64,000 bases of DNA from Cucumis sativus (lineage: Eukaryota > Streptophyta > Magnoliopsida > Cucurbitales > Cucurbitaceae), in assembly GCF_000004075.3 (NCBI RefSeq), contig NC_026658.2, positions 26,338,075 through 26,402,074 on the forward strand, read 5' to 3'. Under the pieces are notes generated by a model. It worked only from the letters and a program-made list of their open reading frames with translations, was not told where the DNA came from and searched no databases. Below, one piece after another: positions 61,111 through 64,000 of this stretch. Position numbers and translations under genes: made by a program. Each line of letters opens with the position of its first letter. The first letter of the stretch is position 1.

Positions 61111-63744
61111 AGCCAAAAGCAACACCCACCATGGGGTCGGTTCAATTCAAACTGATAACCGAATCGATGCCTCTCGGTTCAATCTGAAACTATGTGAGAA
61201 GCCCAACCAGTTCGGTTCATTTCGCTCAACACTGAAGAGTAATAAAAAAGCCGGAAAAGATACTTTTTTCTAATTAAAATAAACAACAGTTGGAACGAGA
61301 AATGATGATTCCATAGTTGGACAAGATGCATAAAGATTGGTCTAAGCTGAAGAGATCGAATACCATGCCTAAGCATTTGATCGCTTTGCTGCAACTTGAA
61401 TTCAAGAATTACAAACACAAAATTATAACATATAGAATAGATTAACTTAACCGCGCTTATTGCAAGGGAAAAGATGAATTTTTTCCTTTGAAGTGCTTTT
61501 CTTTAATTATTCTTCAGATCTTAAACAAACAATAACTCATACAAAACTTCTTCTTGGTCTCTCTCGACCAAAATCGTCTTCAAAATTATTGTATATTTTG
61601 AATAGTCCGAGATTCATGCACGTATAGCAATATCGTTCCCGATATCTTTTTTTGTAGTTTATGATGAAAATGCTCGCAATTCCAAAAAACATTATTATAT
61701 TATTGATATCTTATCATAATAAAATGTAAAATGAGATTGGCTAGCTCAAGAAGTTTTCTAATAACTTCCGATAACAAGTTTTCAAGTGTTTCGCTTACAT
61801 TTCATACTTTACCAAAAAAAATCAAGAAAAATAAGGTGAATACATCGTTACTATATATAGAAATTATGTTATATATATAATTTGACTTTTGATGAAGCCA
61901 ATAATTTACATTTTCATCTTCAATTACGTAATTTCTGTGTTATGTCAAAGTTTTCGAGCAAGTCTTGTCAAAGTTTTCGAGCAAGTCTTTTAGATTTAGC
62001 CGAGATTAGCGTATGATTTCAAATATTGGTCGAGTTTGTAATGATTCACACTGAGATCGACATATTCTTATGAAATTTTGATTCATTTTCTTAATTTTTT
62101 GCACGTATTTGTAAGATGTCTCGTGTATTTATTGATTTTTGTGGTGAATGAAAGGAGAAAGGGAAGAATATGTTGGAGGTCAAATGAGAGGATTGAATGT
62201 GGATGTTATGACTTTATAAATGAAATTTACAAAATTAGTGGAATAAATTGCGACTTTGATTCTAACATGCTTGTAAAATGTGAAACCTTTTATATCTGAT
62301 TTTGTTATTAGTAATCAAGAAGATTTTCACTTTTTTCTAATTGATGATGATGTGTTTGAACTGTGGTTATGGTTTATAAAGCACCATATAATATCTCCGC
62401 TTACATGTCTTTATATGAACAATTTGAACCAAGTCATATTTAATAATCACAAAGTGAGTTGTATTCATAGTATTATTAGGACAAAACATCCAATCTTTTT
62501 CATAAACTATAGATTTTTTAGATATTGTTACTTCGATATATTACACTTGTATGTCAATTATATACTGTTTAAGTTACGTTAAATAACTTTGAATCTTTGT
62601 TTATTAGATTTGAGTTTTATGCAAGTCTAACAATAATAAAATACACTCAATTTATTATTAAATCAAAATAAATAACACTTTATTTATTAAATAGTTTGTT
62701 TAAAATTTGTAACCACATGTTTATACCATAAACTCCAACAATCTCTCAATTGCTCTCAAGCTAGTGGGATGTAAGGTTTCACTAAAGCATTTCTTTCTCA
62801 TAAACAGATCCATCAAGTATCATGCTAATTTATAAAGTAAAATACCAAAATCTAGGATGTCTACTGTAACCAGTAACATAGACGAACTATTTTTATTAAA
62901 CGGCCAATCATAACCAACCTTTTTCTGCTTTCAAGTTGAAAATTATAGGATTGTCAATCGAGGTAAGTAGTTTTCACACTACGTAGTAGTGTAAGTTTTG
63001 ATTAACCAAAATTTTCATTTAACAATATTGTTGGTCTCATCTTTACAAGGTTTCCAGAAAGAATGTGTGACATTTCCTTCCAAAATGATAAATAAAATGC
63101 AACAACTCATATATCAATAAATGTTCCCAAAAAAAGAAAAAGGATGTACCCTTGTTCTCTACATTGACAATTTGCTAAAACTAGTGTGATTATCTGAAGT
63201 CCCTGTGAAATGAGCCCTAAAAAAGGTGCACATCATTGATAAGGCTAATCTAATAGCTCTAAATTATTTTAAGTTTTTCTTTACTAGCATTTTCCAAGGA
63301 TCACACTCATTAGATATGACTGGAGAGATAATGCCTCAAACTCTCAAGCTCTCAAACTCTCAACTCATACATGGACCAAAAAACAGGTGCAATTGTAACA
63401 AGGTGATGTATTTTGTATTCAGAAAAGAGAAGAATCTAAAGAAGTAAACAAAATAAAGTTCTCCACTTACAAATGACGTTGACATTTTACCATCGGTTCA
63501 TGGTCTTACAGCTAACCTCTTAGCATAAATAATGTGAAGGAAAAAAGAAAAAGATATACATACATATAAACGTATAAATATAAATGTGAACAAGAAAAAT
63601 ATAATTGGACGGACACAAGGTTTCTACGAGGGCATATAATATCTAAAATTAATCGGTGCAAGGATCGGGATACGGATAAGTCTAAGTCTAAGACTAGACA
63701 CTAGACACAACACAATGCAATTACCTAAAAAGACAAGGTGAAAT
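61111..63744. other. AT-rich intergenic region between the At1g76660-like and URGT1-like genes
   Basis: No gene recognised. A 23-bp tandem duplication 'tgtcaaagttttcgagcaag...' occupies 61943-61988. Small frames at 62078-62582 are very AT-rich with no recognisable domain. The last few hundred bases are probably the 3' untranslated region of the downstream - strand gene. Confidence 0.55.
61943..61988. repeat. 23-bp perfect tandem duplication
   Basis: Two adjacent copies of a 23-base unit starting 'tgtcaaagttttcgagcaag'. Confidence 0.9.
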
Positions 63745-64000
63745 TCATCCTTTAGTTTCACCAAGTTCAATATCCTTAACAGGGTTGGACTCCCTTCCTT
63801 CTTTCAGAAGTCTAATTTCCTCTTCCGTCAGACTATTTTTCACATTGATATTAGTCTTCATGCTAGATTGCTTCTCAACCTCCACAGCCCAACTATAAAT
63901 AACCATACCAACAACTGCTAAAATCATGCCCGATATGTTCTTCAAAGTCAGTTCGGAATCAAATAGCAGCCATCCCAATGTGAGAACACATACTGTTTTC
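63745..64000 (-). CDS. URGT1-type UDP-rhamnose/UDP-galactose transporter, C-terminal exon (5' end outside window)
   Basis: The last 85 residues of a nucleotide-sugar transporter of the NST-KT/TPT fold, stop TGA at 63745-63747. The frame reads KTVCVLTLGWLLFDSELTLK, then the final membrane helix NISGMILAVVGMVIYSWAVE. A cytosolic tail follows, VEKQSSMKTN...LTEEEIRLLKEGRES...DIELGETKG. This closely resembles the end of Arabidopsis URGT1 (At1g76670) as I recall it. The protein moves UDP-rhamnose and UDP-galactose into the Golgi lumen for wall polysaccharide synthesis. Most of the protein lies beyond the window, so the substrate is inferred from the family only. Confidence 0.82.
   Translation of the reverse strand, partial: KTVCVLTLGWLLFDSELTLKNISGMILAVVGMVIYSWAVEVEKQSSMKTNINVKNSLTEEEIRLLKEGRESNPVKDIELGETKG

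Noticed and set aside
62078..62582. Two AT-rich frames as genes
   Set aside because: Composition and lack of any motif indicate chance open frames in AT-rich DNA.

Overview
This window is nuclear DNA of a dicot plant. Intergenic DNA is AT-rich, the genes carry many short GT-AG introns, and microsatellites and transposon fossils are common. Several repeats resemble families I associate with Cucurbitaceae: a small element around 3.2 kb with paired TCTATC/GATAGA motifs and a 'tatagcaaa' edge, and LINE tails ending in 'tcaatgaaa...ttataaaaaa'. I therefore infer a cucurbit (Cucumis-like) genome, with moderate confidence. No rRNA, tRNA, CRISPR, prokaryotic or organellar gene was recognised.

Layout, left to right. 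(1) 1-8.6 kb: LHCB7, + strand, first exon outside the window, with a 5.5-kb intron containing a LINE remnant and a MITE-like repeat. (2) 12.5-18.4 kb: a very long proton pump interactor-like coiled-coil protein, +. (3) 21.7-26.6 kb: SPL14/SPL16-type SBP transcription factor with C-terminal ankyrin region, +. (4) 28.2-30.4 kb: wall-associated-kinase-like receptor, +. (5) 31.6-32.7 kb: DC1 (C1-domain) protein, -. (6) 38.0-38.6 kb: a PADRE/DUF4228 protein, +. (7) 42.3-52.9 kb: SKI3, the TPR scaffold of the Ski complex, +, with at least 21 exons. (8) 57.1-60.6 kb: a homologue of At1g76660, -. (9) 63.7 kb to the end: the last exon of a URGT1-type nucleotide-sugar transporter, -.

The order LHCB7 - SPL14/16 - PADRE - SKI3 - At1g76660-like - URGT1-like matches what I recall of Arabidopsis At1g76570-At1g76670. 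The PPI-like and DC1 genes match the duplicated Arabidopsis block around At1g20970-At1g20990. The window thus reads as an ancestral segment that was divided between two paralogous Arabidopsis blocks.

The genes do not form one pathway. They are housekeeping or regulatory plant genes: light harvesting, membrane proton-pump regulation, transcription, wall sensing, cytoplasmic RNA decay and Golgi sugar transport. Splice junctions were assigned by eye from GT/AG positions, phase and family resemblance; in every gene the exon lengths add up to an open frame. The most unusual non-genic structures are a seven-copy, ~340-bp tandem array downstream of SKI3, a CACTA-like element, an LTR with its polypurine tract inside a SKI3 intron, and a 169-bp tandem duplication in another SKI3 intron. 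I found no convincing evidence for an entirely new biological system.
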